A stretch of 64,000 nucleotides of DNA from Flavobacteriaceae bacterium. GTDB lineage: Bacteria > Bacteroidota > Bacteroidia > Flavobacteriales > Flavobacteriaceae. The position numbers and the translations under genes were made by a program. Where the stretch lies: assembly GCA_024643385.1 (NCBI GenBank), contig JAHEMZ010000001.1, positions 92,122 through 156,121 of the forward strand, read 5' to 3'. Of the stretch, positions 38,753 to 48,181 are shown piece after piece (the first letter of the stretch is position 1; the number at the start of each line of letters is the position of its first letter). The notes under the pieces were generated by a model that was given only the letters and a program-made list of their open reading frames with translations, made no database searches and was not told the DNA's origin.

Positions 38753-39133
38753 ATGAACGTTCCTTTAGATTTAAAATACACAAAAGACCATGAATGGGTG
38801 GCGATTGATGGTGATATAGCTACCGTTGGAATTACTCATTTCGCACAAGGCGAACTTGGCGATATAGTTTATGTGGAGGTGGAAACTGTGGATGAAACCT
38901 TAGGCCAAGAAGAAATTTTTGGTACGGTAGAAGCTGTGAAAACGGTTTCTGATCTATTTTTGCCATTATCTGGCGAAATTGTTGAATTCAATAGTCACCT
39001 TGAAACACAACCGGAAAAAGTCAATTCTGATCCTTACGGAGAGGGGTGGATGATTAAAATAAAGATTTCAAACCCCGACGAAATAGACGGACTGCTAGAT
39101 GCTTCAGCCTATAAAGAACTTATTGGAGGGTAG
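38753..39133 (+). CDS. gcvH: Glycine cleavage system H protein
   Basis: 126 aa, the whole length of GcvH. Lipoyl attachment is at Lys63 within [18 protein letters not shown]. The N-terminus [10 protein letters not shown] is the family signature. GcvH carries the aminomethyl group between the P, T and L proteins in glycine breakdown. The other gcv genes are not in the window. It starts 23 bp after sprA and overlaps the following VanZ-like gene. Confidence 0.96.
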   Translation: MNVPLDLKYTKDHEWVAIDGDIATVGITHFAQGELGDIVYVEVETVDETLGQEEIFGTVEAVKTVSDLFLPLSGEIVEFNSHLETQPEKVNSDPYGEGWMIKIKISNPDEIDGLLDASAYKELIGG

Positions 39134-39494
39134 TCTCATTAAATATATTGCAGCTGCCTTACAACTGGCTGTAACAGTAATAATGCTTATTCCCACCTCG
39201 GGAATTACCTATATTAACTTCTCACAATCAGATAAACTCCTTCATTCAGGAATTTATCTGATTTTGTTTGTGGTTTGGGCATTTGCACTGAAATTGGATA
39301 GAAAAGGCGGAATGTTTCTATGGCTCTTGGTAGGGTTACTAACTTTTTATGGTATAGTTATTGAGTTGATTCAGGAAAAATGGATTGCTACCAGGACTGC
39401 GGATGTTTGGGACGTTATGGCAAATTCAGCAGGAATTGTGATCGGAATTATCGTCTTTTATAAATTAAAACGACGATTCAGATTTAAAACATAA
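39099..39494 (+). CDS. VanZ-like small membrane protein
   Basis: 131 aa with four membrane helices. Fits VanZ-like: [19 protein letters not shown] (the conserved D-K-x-x-H) and [20 protein letters not shown] (Glu and Asp after a helix). The function of VanZ-like proteins outside teicoplanin resistance is unknown. The ATG at 39099 overlaps the end of gcvH by 35 bp; TTG 39123 would shorten the overlap to 11 bp. Translational coupling to gcvH is likely. Confidence 0.8.
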   Translation: MLQPIKNLLEGSLIKYIAAALQLAVTVIMLIPTSGITYINFSQSDKLLHSGIYLILFVVWAFALKLDRKGGMFLWLLVGLLTFYGIVIELIQEKWIATRTADVWDVMANSAGIVIGIIVFYKLKRRFRFKT

Positions 39495-39553
39495 AATTAC
39501 TTTTTAAAACAATACTTTTTTATCTATTTTAGCAACACTATAAATACTCTATT

Positions 39554-40276
39554 ATGGAAGTCAAAAAAAACCCAAAAGCTGATTTGAATCGCTGGAGCTC
39601 GATCTACTTGCTATCCGGATTGGTTTTAATGCTTTTTTTCGCCTGGCAGGCAGTAGAATGGAAAACATATGATAATGACGATTTAGCTCGTCAAACTCTG
39701 GATGTTGGAGATGATTTATTAGAAGATGTGCCTATTACACAAACTATAACCCCCCCACCCCCTCCACCCCCTCCACCTCCGGCGCCGGATGTGATCGAAG
39801 TGGTAGAAGATGAAGACGAAGTGGAGGAAACGATCATAGAGTCTACGGAAACGAATCAAAACGAGGATATCGTAGAAATCGACGATATCGTTGAGGTGGA
39901 AGAAGAAGAAATTGCAGATGTTCCTTTCGCAGTAATCGAGAATGTGCCAATTTATCCCGGTTGTGAGAATGCCGGTAATAATGAGGCTAAAAAGAATTGT
40001 ATGTCTGAGAAAGTACAGCAGTTCGTACAGAAAAAATTTGACACTGATCTTGCAAACGATTTAGGTTTAGAAGGAAGACAGCGTATATCCGTTCAGTTTA
40101 AAATAGATAAGAATGGAAATGTTACCGATGTGAGAGCTCGTGCTCCCCATCCACGATTGGAGCAGGAAGCCATCGAAGTGGTAAAGTCATTGCCTAAAAT
40201 GACTCCGGGTAAACAGAGAGGAAAGCCGGTAGGAGTGTTATACGCCTTGCCAATTCTTTTCCAAGTAGAGAATTAA
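39554..40276 (+). CDS. TonB family energy transducer
   Basis: 240 aa. One N-terminal membrane helix (about 18-35), a proline run (nine Pro, about residues 73-82), then an acidic Glu/Val-rich spacer (VEDEDEVEE, VEVEEEE) and the TonB C-terminal domain (RISVQFKIDKNGNVTDVRAR, LPKMTPGKQRGKPVGV). It would couple the proton motive force, via ExbB/ExbD elsewhere, to outer-membrane receptors. TPGKQRGKPV is the ending typical of Bacteroidota TonB proteins. A strong terminator follows. Confidence 0.9.
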   Translation: MEVKKNPKADLNRWSSIYLLSGLVLMLFFAWQAVEWKTYDNDDLARQTLDVGDDLLEDVPITQTITPPPPPPPPPPAPDVIEVVEDEDEVEETIIESTETNQNEDIVEIDDIVEVEEEEIADVPFAVIENVPIYPGCENAGNNEAKKNCMSEKVQQFVQKKFDTDLANDLGLEGRQRISVQFKIDKNGNVTDVRARAPHPRLEQEAIEVVKSLPKMTPGKQRGKPVGVLYALPILFQVEN

Positions 40277-40300
40277 TATTATAGTCTTGCTTAATATAGA

Positions 40301-40333
40301 ATCGCCTCCCAAATGGGAGGCGATTTTTTTTTT
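40301..40333 (+). terminator. Terminator after the TonB-like gene
   Basis: ATCGCCTCCC (40301-40310) pairs perfectly with GGGAGGCGAT (40315-40324) around AAAT, followed by nine T. It is a strong intrinsic terminator for the plus strand. Confidence 0.88.
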
Positions 40334-40371
40334 GAAATGGAGTCTATTTATGAGTAGTATTGAACTAGACT

Positions 40372-40707
40372 TTACAACTTATCAAGGTGGTCTCTTAAGA
40401 TTGTCATAGATTTTAAATGTAAGCTTATCGCTTTTTGTATTAAATCATGGAGTGGTTTAAATGATTCATTCTTGACATTATTTTCAATTTCAACCAACAT
40501 TTCTTTTAATTCAATTATTCCCATAAATTCCACTTGGGGTTTAAGTGAATGAGCACAAATTGCTAGATTCGACCAATCTTTGTTTTGTAAGAATTCATTT
40601 ATTTTCTCAAAAATGGTAGGTGTTTCCGTCAAATACATTACGATGTATCGTTTCATTTTGACCGAATCACCTTTCGTGAATTTTTCCAAAAATGTTAAGT
40701 CGACCAT
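40372..40707 (-). CDS. Histidine phosphotransfer (Hpt) protein
   Basis: 111 aa four-helix bundle protein with the phospho-accepting His53 in AICAHSLKPQVEF, the standard Hpt motif. It would take phosphate from the receiver domain of the hybrid kinase (41099-43789) and pass it on, possibly to the receiver protein encoded just upstream. Its ATG follows the stop of the receiver gene directly (0 bp). Confidence 0.88.
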   Translation of the reverse strand: MVDLTFLEKFTKGDSVKMKRYIVMYLTETPTIFEKINEFLQNKDWSNLAICAHSLKPQVEFMGIIELKEMLVEIENNVKNESFKPLHDLIQKAISLHLKSMTILRDHLDKL

Positions 40708-41094
40708 TTAAATATTAGCTTTAATTAAATCATATATTTCTTGAAAAGCGTCAGGACCCTTAATGACATAATGAATAGCTCCAAACATAATGGTTTGACC
40801 TGCCGTGCTATAACTTTCTTGACTGGAAAGCATGATCACAGGTAACGCCTTATTTTTCTTTTTCATTTCTCTTAAAATGTCCAATCCGTTAGCGGCATCT
40901 TTCTCTCGGGAGTTTAAGTAATAGTCTAGTACAACAATATCCGGGTTTGCCTCAAGCATAGCAAGGCAGTCTTCTCCGGTTGGAAAACATGAAATCTCTA
41001 AATTAGCTTCTTGGCCGGATAAGAAGTCGGAAAGCATTTCCGACAACAATGGTTCATCGTCGACAATAAATATTTTTGTTTGTTTTTGAGTCAT
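40708..41094 (-). CDS. Receiver-only response regulator
   Basis: 128 aa, one CheY-like receiver domain and nothing else. Acidic pocket VDDE (about 11-14), phospho-acceptor Asp57 in IVVLDYYLNS, switch Ser in MLSSQES, and Lys in VIKGPDAF. Without an output domain it must act by protein contact or as a phosphate sink. It sits between kinase and Hpt genes (4 bp and 0 bp gaps). Confidence 0.9.
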   Translation of the reverse strand: MTQKQTKIFIVDDEPLLSEMLSDFLSGQEANLEISCFPTGEDCLAMLEANPDIVVLDYYLNSREKDAANGLDILREMKKKNKALPVIMLSSQESYSTAGQTIMFGAIHYVIKGPDAFQEIYDLIKANI

Positions 41095-41098
41095 GGTC

Positions 41099-43789
41099 TT
41101 ATTTTTTTAAAAGAAATAGTTTTTGAATCAGGTTTTTAGTATCAAATGGTTTGCCGATAAAATCATTCATCCCTGCTTCATAACACAGAGCGATTTCTTC
41201 TTTGAGCACATTGGCGGTCATGGCAATTATGGGAATGTTAGATTTTTCACTTTGCATATCTCGGATGGCTTTTGTCGCCTCATATCCATTCATAGTGGGC
41301 ATCTGAACATCCATCAAGATAAGATCGAAATTTCCATCGATAATCTTTTGAACCGCAATGGCTCCATTTTCAGCGACTTCAACGATAACATCGGGAATAC
41401 TGTCTTCCAACTCTTCCTGCGCCACAATGGCATTGAAGGTATTATCTTCCACGAGTAAAATCTTTGTTCCTCGAAGATACTCGGACCTATTTTTTTCTTC
41501 CTCCGGATTGTTTGGAGTTATTTGGGTGTTTATATCCTCAGCAAGGAGGTAGGGCAATTCAAAATGAAATTGACTACCCAACCCTTTGTTACTCTCAACC
41601 CAGATACGCCCGTATTGAAGTTCGACGAGTTTTTTGGAAATGCTCAAACCCAAGCCGGTGCCCCCAAATTTTCTACTGGTATCGGCATAGGCCTGCTCAA
41701 AGGATTCAAATATTTTATGAAATCGTTCCGGGTCTATTCCGATTCCGGTATCCGTGACCATAAAGTGAAGTCGGATAGATTGAGCATCAGAAGGTTTTTT
41801 GATGGATACGTTGATAATGACGGACCCTTTTTCGGTAAATTTTATGGCATTGCTGATTAAATTGACTAAAATTTGTCGCAGGCGAGAAGGATCCCCTATA
41901 ACAATAGGGATTGAACCCGGGATTTCTGTTTGCAGTTTAAGGCCTTTTTCTTCGGCCTTAAATTTCATGATAGTTTCTACATTTTTGATTACCTGATCAA
42001 TGGAAAATGGAATTTGTTCTAATTCGATTTTACCCGATTCAATTTTAGAAATATCAAGAATGTCGTTAATAATGACAAGGAGCGAATCGGATGATTCTTT
42101 GATACCGTTCAGATACTCCAAATGTTCCTTCTTAGGTTGTCTTCGAAGTAATATATCCGTCATTCCTTTAATCGCATTCATTGGTGTGCGGATCTCATGG
42201 CTCATATTGGCCAAGAATTGATGCTTGGCACGTTCTGAAGATTTTGCGTTTTCCTTTTCGGCTTCGATCAGTAGATTTTTTTCCTCCAGCATCTTTTGAG
42301 TTTTTCGGGAGTAACGTAATTTGGCGAATAAGGCAAGGGCAAAAAATGCCGCCACCAATCCAAGTCCCAGCAGAATGTTTCTGGAAGTTTTTCCTTTGTG
42401 AATTTTTTCCTGAAATTCAAGTTCCCTCAGGAGATTTTGCTTTACGGTTTGTAAGCTATCAGCGTATCGTTCTTGTTGAAAGTTGTTTTCAAGTTCCAAG
42501 CGAGTCGTCTCCTGGTTATTTCGTAGGATTGCCATCGTATCCTTTACTTTTACCAGATTTTTATAGGCCTCAAAAGCCTTGTGAAAATCTCCCAATTTTT
42601 CGTAGGATTGGAATAAGACTTCATAATTATTCTTGCTATCCGTGAAAGTGATGTGCGGAAAATTCTTATGTGCCAATCCTTTCTGGGCAGCCTTGATGGC
42701 TTCCCTGTAGTTTTTTAAGCCGTAATGCGCGACGGCTACTTGATGATAAAAATGACTATAATTCATTTTCGGACCGTCTTCCGCATCATAGAATGGTTGT
42801 ATTTCTTTTAATAGTCGAAGGGCCTCTTGATAGCGTTTTTCACTAGAATAAATACCTGCCTCAATATTTTTAGCATAGTAAAGACATGAAACACACGCCC
42901 GGTCATCATTAATAGGTTTCATCACGGCAATAGCAGAGTCGATATAACGCAAAGCCTCAACAGGATGATTTTGCTGCATTCTCAAATCGGCCAAACTGAC
43001 ATAATTGGATCCTAATCCCAAGGTATCCTCTAATTTTTTCGACCCTTGAAGACTTTTAAGAAAATAAGTTTCTGCCTCTTTATAATTTTCTATACTAGAG
43101 TGTATATTACCAATCATGTAAATCGCATAATTAGAATTTCTTAAAGGATCATCGGATTCGGAAGAGAGTTGTAAGAATTTTCTAATCATAGTGAGCGCTT
43201 CCGGATATTGTTCATTATTATAATAATAATATCCCAACACATTATATAGTTCCTGTCGATCTTCATTGCTGGTTAATTTACTTTCTAGTGAATTCAAATA
43301 GTTGACCAAGTCTAATCGATCTTTCCAAACATTGTTCAGTGGACAATTCTGAAAGAGAAAAATTCTACACAAATGAATTATGCTTGAATAGTCATTGTAT
43401 TGTGTTGCTTTGAAGTAGGCGGAGAAGGCTAAATCACAGGAGTCTTTCGTGTCAAAATTGGCCATGGCCATGAAAGTCATTAATCGCGATGCATAGATGT
43501 CTAAGTTTTCCTTTTCTGCCAAGTTTAAAGCATTTTCGATAGCCCCTTGAATTAAAGCTATTTTATTCATATCCGGAGGGATACTTGTATCGATATTGGT
43601 GAGTTCGGAAAAGGCTTCGAGTCTTTCCTTAGCTGTATTTGTGGTATCAGACCAGATCTTGAAATTGGCTTCGTCCGCTTTCGATTGGCTGTAAAGATTA
43701 CAGTGAATGAACCCCACAATTAGTGTGACTACTGCATAGTTAATCGGCAAATCGATCGAGGCTATTTTGATGCTTTTAAATAGAGTCAT
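41099..43789 (-). CDS. TPR-containing hybrid sensor histidine kinase
   Basis: 896 aa. Signal or anchor helix near residues 15-33, then a periplasmic sensor of at least six TPR-like repeats (about 90-440), a coiled region, and a membrane helix near 470-490 (NILLGLGLVAAFFALALFA). The kinase core has the H box FLANMSHEIRTPMNAIKG with His531, then N (ILVNLISNAIKFTEKG), G1 (DTGIGID) and G2 (GTGLGLSISKKLVE). A C-terminal receiver has Asp827 (LILMDVQMPTMNG). Such TPR kinases of Bacteroidota sense unknown periplasmic cues. With the two small genes downstream it makes a complete His-Asp-His-Asp relay. Confidence 0.93.
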   Translation of the reverse strand: MTLFKSIKIASIDLPINYAVVTLIVGFIHCNLYSQSKADEANFKIWSDTTNTAKERLEAFSELTNIDTSIPPDMNKIALIQGAIENALNLAEKENLDIYASRLMTFMAMANFDTKDSCDLAFSAYFKATQYNDYSSIIHLCRIFLFQNCPLNNVWKDRLDLVNYLNSLESKLTSNEDRQELYNVLGYYYYNNEQYPEALTMIRKFLQLSSESDDPLRNSNYAIYMIGNIHSSIENYKEAETYFLKSLQGSKKLEDTLGLGSNYVSLADLRMQQNHPVEALRYIDSAIAVMKPINDDRACVSCLYYAKNIEAGIYSSEKRYQEALRLLKEIQPFYDAEDGPKMNYSHFYHQVAVAHYGLKNYREAIKAAQKGLAHKNFPHITFTDSKNNYEVLFQSYEKLGDFHKAFEAYKNLVKVKDTMAILRNNQETTRLELENNFQQERYADSLQTVKQNLLRELEFQEKIHKGKTSRNILLGLGLVAAFFALALFAKLRYSRKTQKMLEEKNLLIEAEKENAKSSERAKHQFLANMSHEIRTPMNAIKGMTDILLRRQPKKEHLEYLNGIKESSDSLLVIINDILDISKIESGKIELEQIPFSIDQVIKNVETIMKFKAEEKGLKLQTEIPGSIPIVIGDPSRLRQILVNLISNAIKFTEKGSVIINVSIKKPSDAQSIRLHFMVTDTGIGIDPERFHKIFESFEQAYADTSRKFGGTGLGLSISKKLVELQYGRIWVESNKGLGSQFHFELPYLLAEDINTQITPNNPEEEKNRSEYLRGTKILLVEDNTFNAIVAQEELEDSIPDVIVEVAENGAIAVQKIIDGNFDLILMDVQMPTMNGYEATKAIRDMQSEKSNIPIIAMTANVLKEEIALCYEAGMNDFIGKPFDTKNLIQKLFLLKK

Positions 43790-44002
43790 TATTTTTTGTA
43801 TTCAAAAGTTGGTGTATGCATTTTAGTAAAACCTAATCCCAACCGCGGGTTCACAACGAATATAACATGCTGTAGGATGATTTGGTTCGTGGGAGTTATC
43901 GTATGGTAATTGTAATTATCAAACGGACATATCACAGATTTTGATTAATTGATTAAATTACTGGTCATTAAATGAGACTTTGAATAAGTTTATCCTTAAA
44001 CC

Positions 44003-44752
44003 ATGAAGATTCGATCGATAATCATAGACGACAATAAATTCATCCGCAGCTTACTTTTCGATCTGCTTCAGGAGCATCATTCGGAAATTGAAATGGTTGC
44101 GATGGCCGGCAGTGGCGAAGAGGGAATTGAAATGATTCTTCAATGGAAACCGGAATTGGTATTTCTCGATATTGAGATGCCCGACATGACAGGTTTTGAA
44201 ATGCTGGGTCGGTTGGAATCCATTTCATTCAGAACCATATTCACCACTTCTTATAGTCAATATGCCATTAAGGCGTTTCGTTTTAACGCACTGGACTATC
44301 TTTTAAAGCCAGTAAAGGCTGAAGAATTGGCGCAAGCGATCAAGAGGTTCAAAGTGCATCCTAAACAAGAGGATCAGGCGCATATAACCTACGCGTTGCA
44401 AAATTTTAAAACCGAAAATAACGAAGATCAGAAATTGATTTTATATACCCAAAAAGGAAGACTTCGATTGGCCTTAAAACAAATTGTTAAAATTGAAGGA
44501 GATAGAAATTACAGCTATATCCATCTATCTGATAGCACCAAGGAACTTTCTTCTAAAACATTGGGGTATTTTGATGAAATCCTAAGCGACAAAGGTTTTT
44601 TTCGATGTCATCGTTCCTTTTTGGTGAACAAATATCATGTCGATTCATTGAACGAGAAACATGAATTCCTTCTAAAGAATTCCGAAGTTGTTCCTGTTTC
44701 CCGGAGAAAAAAGGTGGCAGCCATTCGCTGGTTTGACAATCAGGAAACCTAA
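44003..44752 (+). CDS. LytTR family response regulator
   Basis: 249 aa. Receiver domain 1-120 with phospho-acceptor Asp56 (ELVFLDIEMPDMTGFEM) and Lys in YLLKPVKAEE. LytTR DNA-binding domain 140-245 (RLALKQIVKIEGDRNYSYIH, CHRSFLVNKYHVDSL). LytTR regulators bind short direct repeats. No partner kinase of the LytS type is next to it; it is divergent from the hybrid kinase, 213 bp apart, and could be an output of the same relay or act on the surface-protein gene that follows. Confidence 0.93.
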   Translation: MKIRSIIIDDNKFIRSLLFDLLQEHHSEIEMVAMAGSGEEGIEMILQWKPELVFLDIEMPDMTGFEMLGRLESISFRTIFTTSYSQYAIKAFRFNALDYLLKPVKAEELAQAIKRFKVHPKQEDQAHITYALQNFKTENNEDQKLILYTQKGRLRLALKQIVKIEGDRNYSYIHLSDSTKELSSKTLGYFDEILSDKGFFRCHRSFLVNKYHVDSLNEKHEFLLKNSEVVPVSRRKKVAAIRWFDNQET

Positions 44753-44838
44753 ATTTGAACTCCCGTTAGAGGCGAGGCAGCCCTAAAGACCATTTGTTGT
44801 TAGTTGTGATGAAACACAAACTCAATTTACTTCGGAAG

Positions 44839-44868
44839 TTTAGGCATTTTAAAAAATCCGTATCTTTC
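44839..44868 (+). promoter_or_regulatory. Promoter of the RemB-like gene
   Basis: TATCTTTC (44861-44868) is one base from TAnnTTTG; TTTA at 44839-44842 lies 18 bp upstream. It would start transcription near 44875, 20 nt before the ATG at 44896, supporting that start. Confidence 0.45.
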
Positions 44869-44895
44869 CAAAGAAATCAAAAATGCCCTCAAATC

Positions 44896-46992
44896 ATGAA
44901 GCAAAATGCGTCCCTTATTTTGTACTTCCTATTCATTTTCTCTTTCTCCTTCTCCTTTGGCCAAAACGGACAGGATGAACTCCATATTTACCCAACTTTT
45001 CCGAATTGTGAAGAGGTCACAGCGGATTCCTTGGAATCATGTTTTAACACTACAGTTTTAGATCTGGTGTATGCGAATTTTCAGCTACCCGAAATAGTAG
45101 TTTCAGAAAATTATACCGGAGAGGTAAAGGTGTTGTTTGAAGTGAATAAGGAAGGGAAATTTGAGGTTATTTATGTGGATACAGCTTATAACGAGATCCG
45201 CGATGAGGTGCAACGAACTTTTGATGATTTCCCCAATATCAAGGCGGCAAATTACAACGGGAAACCCACCTATATGCAATTTACCATAAGCTTTATGGTG
45301 CCTTTAGGGGCGCCTCCTTCATTTGGAACCCAGGCAAAAAATGAAATAGAAAAGGTCAATACAGTTGTCAATGAATACGACAACGTACAAGAACTTTCTT
45401 ATACGAATAAAGAATATACGAGTCAAATTAATATACCGCTTTCCCATCATAATTATAGTTTGTTCGATCCTTATTTAAACCAGGTTGGGACCAATAATCA
45501 TACGGCTCAAAAACCTTATATATACGAGGAGGTGAATACCTATTATGATTTTGAATCAAAAAATCAAACGCTTTTAAAAAACAAATCTTCTTGGTTTGGA
45601 AGAAAACTATGGAACGAACATATGGTGGCTTTTCAGGGTGAAGATTACTGGTTTACCTTCGATCCTGGTCTGGATCTACAGGTGGGAAAGGATACAGATG
45701 CTGATATAAACACCTATAATAATACTCGACTGGTATATGCGCAAGGAGGGATTGGAAAACAATTAAATTTCTTTGCTACCATTCATGAAAGTCAGGGACG
45801 TTTTGCAGATTATTTTAATCGTTATGCAGAATCTATTAAGCCGGATGGCGGAAATCCGGCCATTATACCGGGAATGGGTATTGCCAAGAAGTTTCGCGAA
45901 GACTCTTATGATTATCCCTTGGCCACCGGGTATGTTTCATACAAGCCTTCGAAATATTTTAATTTTCAATTGGGTCACGGGAAGAACTTTATCGGAGATG
46001 GATACCGTTCCCTTTTGTTCAGCGACAATGCTAGTCCGTATCCCTACTTTAAATTGAACACCACGGTTTGGAAAATTAAGTATACCAATACCTGGATGTC
46101 GCTGCGTGATGTACGACCGGAGGTTACCGAAGATGGCTCTTTTCGAACCAAATATATGGCCAACCACTACTTGAGCTACAATATAACCAAGCGGTTAAAT
46201 ATTGGGTTGTTCGAGTCAGTTATTTGGGAGAATGATAACAATCGCGGATTTGATTTCAATTACCTGAATCCTGTGATCTTTTATCGGGCTATTGAATTTT
46301 CAACCGGGTCAAGAGGAGGTAACGCTTTGATCGGGATCACGTCGAAATATAAAATAAACAACCGTGTCAATCTTTATGGGCAATTGATCATCGATGAATT
46401 TTCATCCGGCGATATTTTTGGAGGAAAGGGAAGTTATAAAAACAAAGTCGGTTATCAGTTAGGAGGAAAGTACTATGACGCTTTCGGTCTCAAGAACTTT
46501 TATCTGCAGGCGGAATACAACCGTGTTAGACCCTACACCTACTCTCACAATACCGTAACCTTGAATTATGGTCACAATAACCAATCCATGGCCCATACCT
46601 TGGGAGCAAATTTTTCTGAATTTATTGCTATTGCAAGATACCAGAAAGGGAGAATATTTGGGGATGTGAAAGTAATTCTCGCCAAGAGAGGCTTCGAATT
46701 TAATACTGAAGAAGATAACTTTTTCTATGGAGGGAATATCTATGGAACTGAAGATAATCGTATTTCAGATGACGGGAATGAACTGGCTCAGGGGAATACA
46801 ACCGATTTCTTTCATTCGGAACTACAGCTGGGATATTTAATTAATCCGGCAACCAATCTTAAAGTATATGCCAGTATAATTTACAGAGATTTTCAACCGG
46901 ATCTAAATACCGAAAGTGTATTTGAGAACCAAACAGTCTGGGTAAATTTTGGAATAAGGACCGACCTGTTTAATTGGTATAACGATTTCTAA
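44896..46992 (+). CDS. RemB-like gliding motility / capsule-assembly (Wzi-like) outer-membrane protein
   Basis: The start at ATG 44896 gives 698 aa with a signal peptide (LILYFLFIFSFSFSFG); an ATG at 44794 would precede the promoter. The N-terminal 120 residues resemble a TonB C-terminal-like domain (YPTFPNCEEVTADS, YTGEVKVLFEVNKEGKFEVI). The rest is a predicted beta-barrel (FNFQLGHGKNFIGDGYRSLL, NLYGQLIIDEF) like Wzi/RemB proteins. RemB of Flavobacterium johnsoniae affects gliding and surface adhesion, which fits sprA in this window. No symbol is given because the assignment is by resemblance. It ends 4 bp inside the convergent hydrolase gene. Confidence 0.78.
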   Translation: MKQNASLILYFLFIFSFSFSFGQNGQDELHIYPTFPNCEEVTADSLESCFNTTVLDLVYANFQLPEIVVSENYTGEVKVLFEVNKEGKFEVIYVDTAYNEIRDEVQRTFDDFPNIKAANYNGKPTYMQFTISFMVPLGAPPSFGTQAKNEIEKVNTVVNEYDNVQELSYTNKEYTSQINIPLSHHNYSLFDPYLNQVGTNNHTAQKPYIYEEVNTYYDFESKNQTLLKNKSSWFGRKLWNEHMVAFQGEDYWFTFDPGLDLQVGKDTDADINTYNNTRLVYAQGGIGKQLNFFATIHESQGRFADYFNRYAESIKPDGGNPAIIPGMGIAKKFREDSYDYPLATGYVSYKPSKYFNFQLGHGKNFIGDGYRSLLFSDNASPYPYFKLNTTVWKIKYTNTWMSLRDVRPEVTEDGSFRTKYMANHYLSYNITKRLNIGLFESVIWENDNNRGFDFNYLNPVIFYRAIEFSTGSRGGNALIGITSKYKINNRVNLYGQLIIDEFSSGDIFGGKGSYKNKVGYQLGGKYYDAFGLKNFYLQAEYNRVRPYTYSHNTVTLNYGHNNQSMAHTLGANFSEFIAIARYQKGRIFGDVKVILAKRGFEFNTEEDNFFYGGNIYGTEDNRISDDGNELAQGNTTDFFHSELQLGYLINPATNLKVYASIIYRDFQPDLNTESVFENQTVWVNFGIRTDLFNWYNDF

Positions 46993-48059
46993 TTTTTCTT
47001 CTTTTTAAGCGTAGGATACTTTCGAACGGCATCCTGATATAACATAGTGATAAACTTATCCTTTGAAATAAAATAATTACCGAAACCTTTACCTTCAAAT
47101 TCTTGTGTGAGATCGGTCATGCTTAAGACTTGCTCGAGCGATTTACCGTCTACTCGATAATAAGCAACTCTCGACGTTAAAAATGTCAGCATGGATTGTA
47201 AGTAAATCACATCAGCCAGGCTGGCAATTTCTCCGTGACCCGGAATGATCTTAGTCTCTTCATTCGCTATCATTTGAATTCTGGATAGCGCTGCCATATA
47301 ACCATCTACCGATCCTCCATTGTCAGTGTCAATAAATGGATATCTCCCATTTACAAAAGTATCTCCCGTATGTAAGACATTCGATTCCGTAAAATAGATC
47401 ATGGAATCTCCATCTGTATGTGCATTTTGAACATGAAAAACAAGGATCTGCTCATCATTGTAATAAAAAGTGATTTCCTGGTCGAAGGTCACCATTGGGA
47501 AGATGTTTTCTGTAGGTGTGAAATCCATACCCGTTTCTTTAACAGATTGTTTTGCATGTTCTGCTATTTTTTCTTCGGGAGCTCCTTGATTCTTTAATTT
47601 TTCTGCTTCATTTTCAAAATATTTATTGATAGAGTCCTGGTGTATTTTCATCAATTCCTGAAGCAATCTCTTTCGTACATTTTCGTGTGCAAAAATAACC
47701 ACACCGGCTTCATTCATGTTCTTATTGCCACCGGTATGATCCCCATGATGATGTGTATTTACTAAAAATTGCACGGGTTTTCGCGTTAAATTACTCACTG
47801 TGGTAAGAATCTCCGAGGTGGCCTCAGAGAATTGATCGTCAATCAAAAAAGCGCCGTCTTTCCCAATACATAGCCCAATATTTCCTCCTTTTCCTTTCAG
47901 CATATAAATACTGTCCTTCACTTTTTCAACTGTAATATTGAAGTCGTTATTTTTGGTCTCATTGGTAGGTCTACCACCATTATTTTTGTCATCTTGAGCG
48001 TGAACTTGTGCAGGATATGTGAATACAAATAGAATTCCGAGGATTATGAACTTTTTCAT
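46989..48059 (-). CDS. Secreted metallo-beta-lactamase-fold hydrolase
   Basis: 356 aa with a signal peptide (KKFIILGILFVFTYPAQVHA). Zinc ligands: HHHGDH at residues 103-108 (VNTHHHGDHTGGN), HTDGDS, the bridging Asp in HTGDTFVNG, and the last His in PGHG. The fold covers many hydrolases (lactonases, lactamases, phosphodiesterases). The sequence lacks the Cys of subclass B1 enzymes, so antibiotic resistance is not supported. An insertion rich in Lys/Glu (about 130-165) is unusual. Its stop overlaps that of the RemB-like gene tail to tail, with no terminator seen between. Confidence 0.88.
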   Translation of the reverse strand: MKKFIILGILFVFTYPAQVHAQDDKNNGGRPTNETKNNDFNITVEKVKDSIYMLKGKGGNIGLCIGKDGAFLIDDQFSEATSEILTTVSNLTRKPVQFLVNTHHHGDHTGGNKNMNEAGVVIFAHENVRKRLLQELMKIHQDSINKYFENEAEKLKNQGAPEEKIAEHAKQSVKETGMDFTPTENIFPMVTFDQEITFYYNDEQILVFHVQNAHTDGDSMIYFTESNVLHTGDTFVNGRYPFIDTDNGGSVDGYMAALSRIQMIANEETKIIPGHGEIASLADVIYLQSMLTFLTSRVAYYRVDGKSLEQVLSMTDLTQEFEGKGFGNYFISKDKFITMLYQDAVRKYPTLKKKKN

Positions 48060-48151
48060 ACGAAAATTGGTTTAAGGGCGTGAAGTTAGTAAAAGTACCA
48101 TTACTTGCCAATATTATCATTCATATGTTGTGAAAAAAGACAGGGGTAATG

Positions 48152-48159
48152 TATCTTTG
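48152..48159 (+). promoter_or_regulatory. Promoter -7 box of the ctaB operon
   Basis: TATCTTTG at 48152-48159 fits TAnnTTTG, and GTTG at 48127-48130 lies 21 bp upstream. The start would be near 48166, 16 nt before the TTG start of the first gene. Confidence 0.5.
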
Positions 48160-48181
48160 CTTCCAATTTTAAAAGCATCCT

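Noticed and set aside
39800..39920. Acidic stretch in the TonB-like gene as a separate repeat element
   Set aside because: It is in frame, between the proline run and the C-terminal domain, and typical of Bacteroidota TonB spacers.
46989..48059. Beta-lactamase (antibiotic resistance) call
   Set aside because: Only the general metallo-beta-lactamase zinc ligands are seen; the B1 Cys is absent and the fold is shared by many hydrolases.
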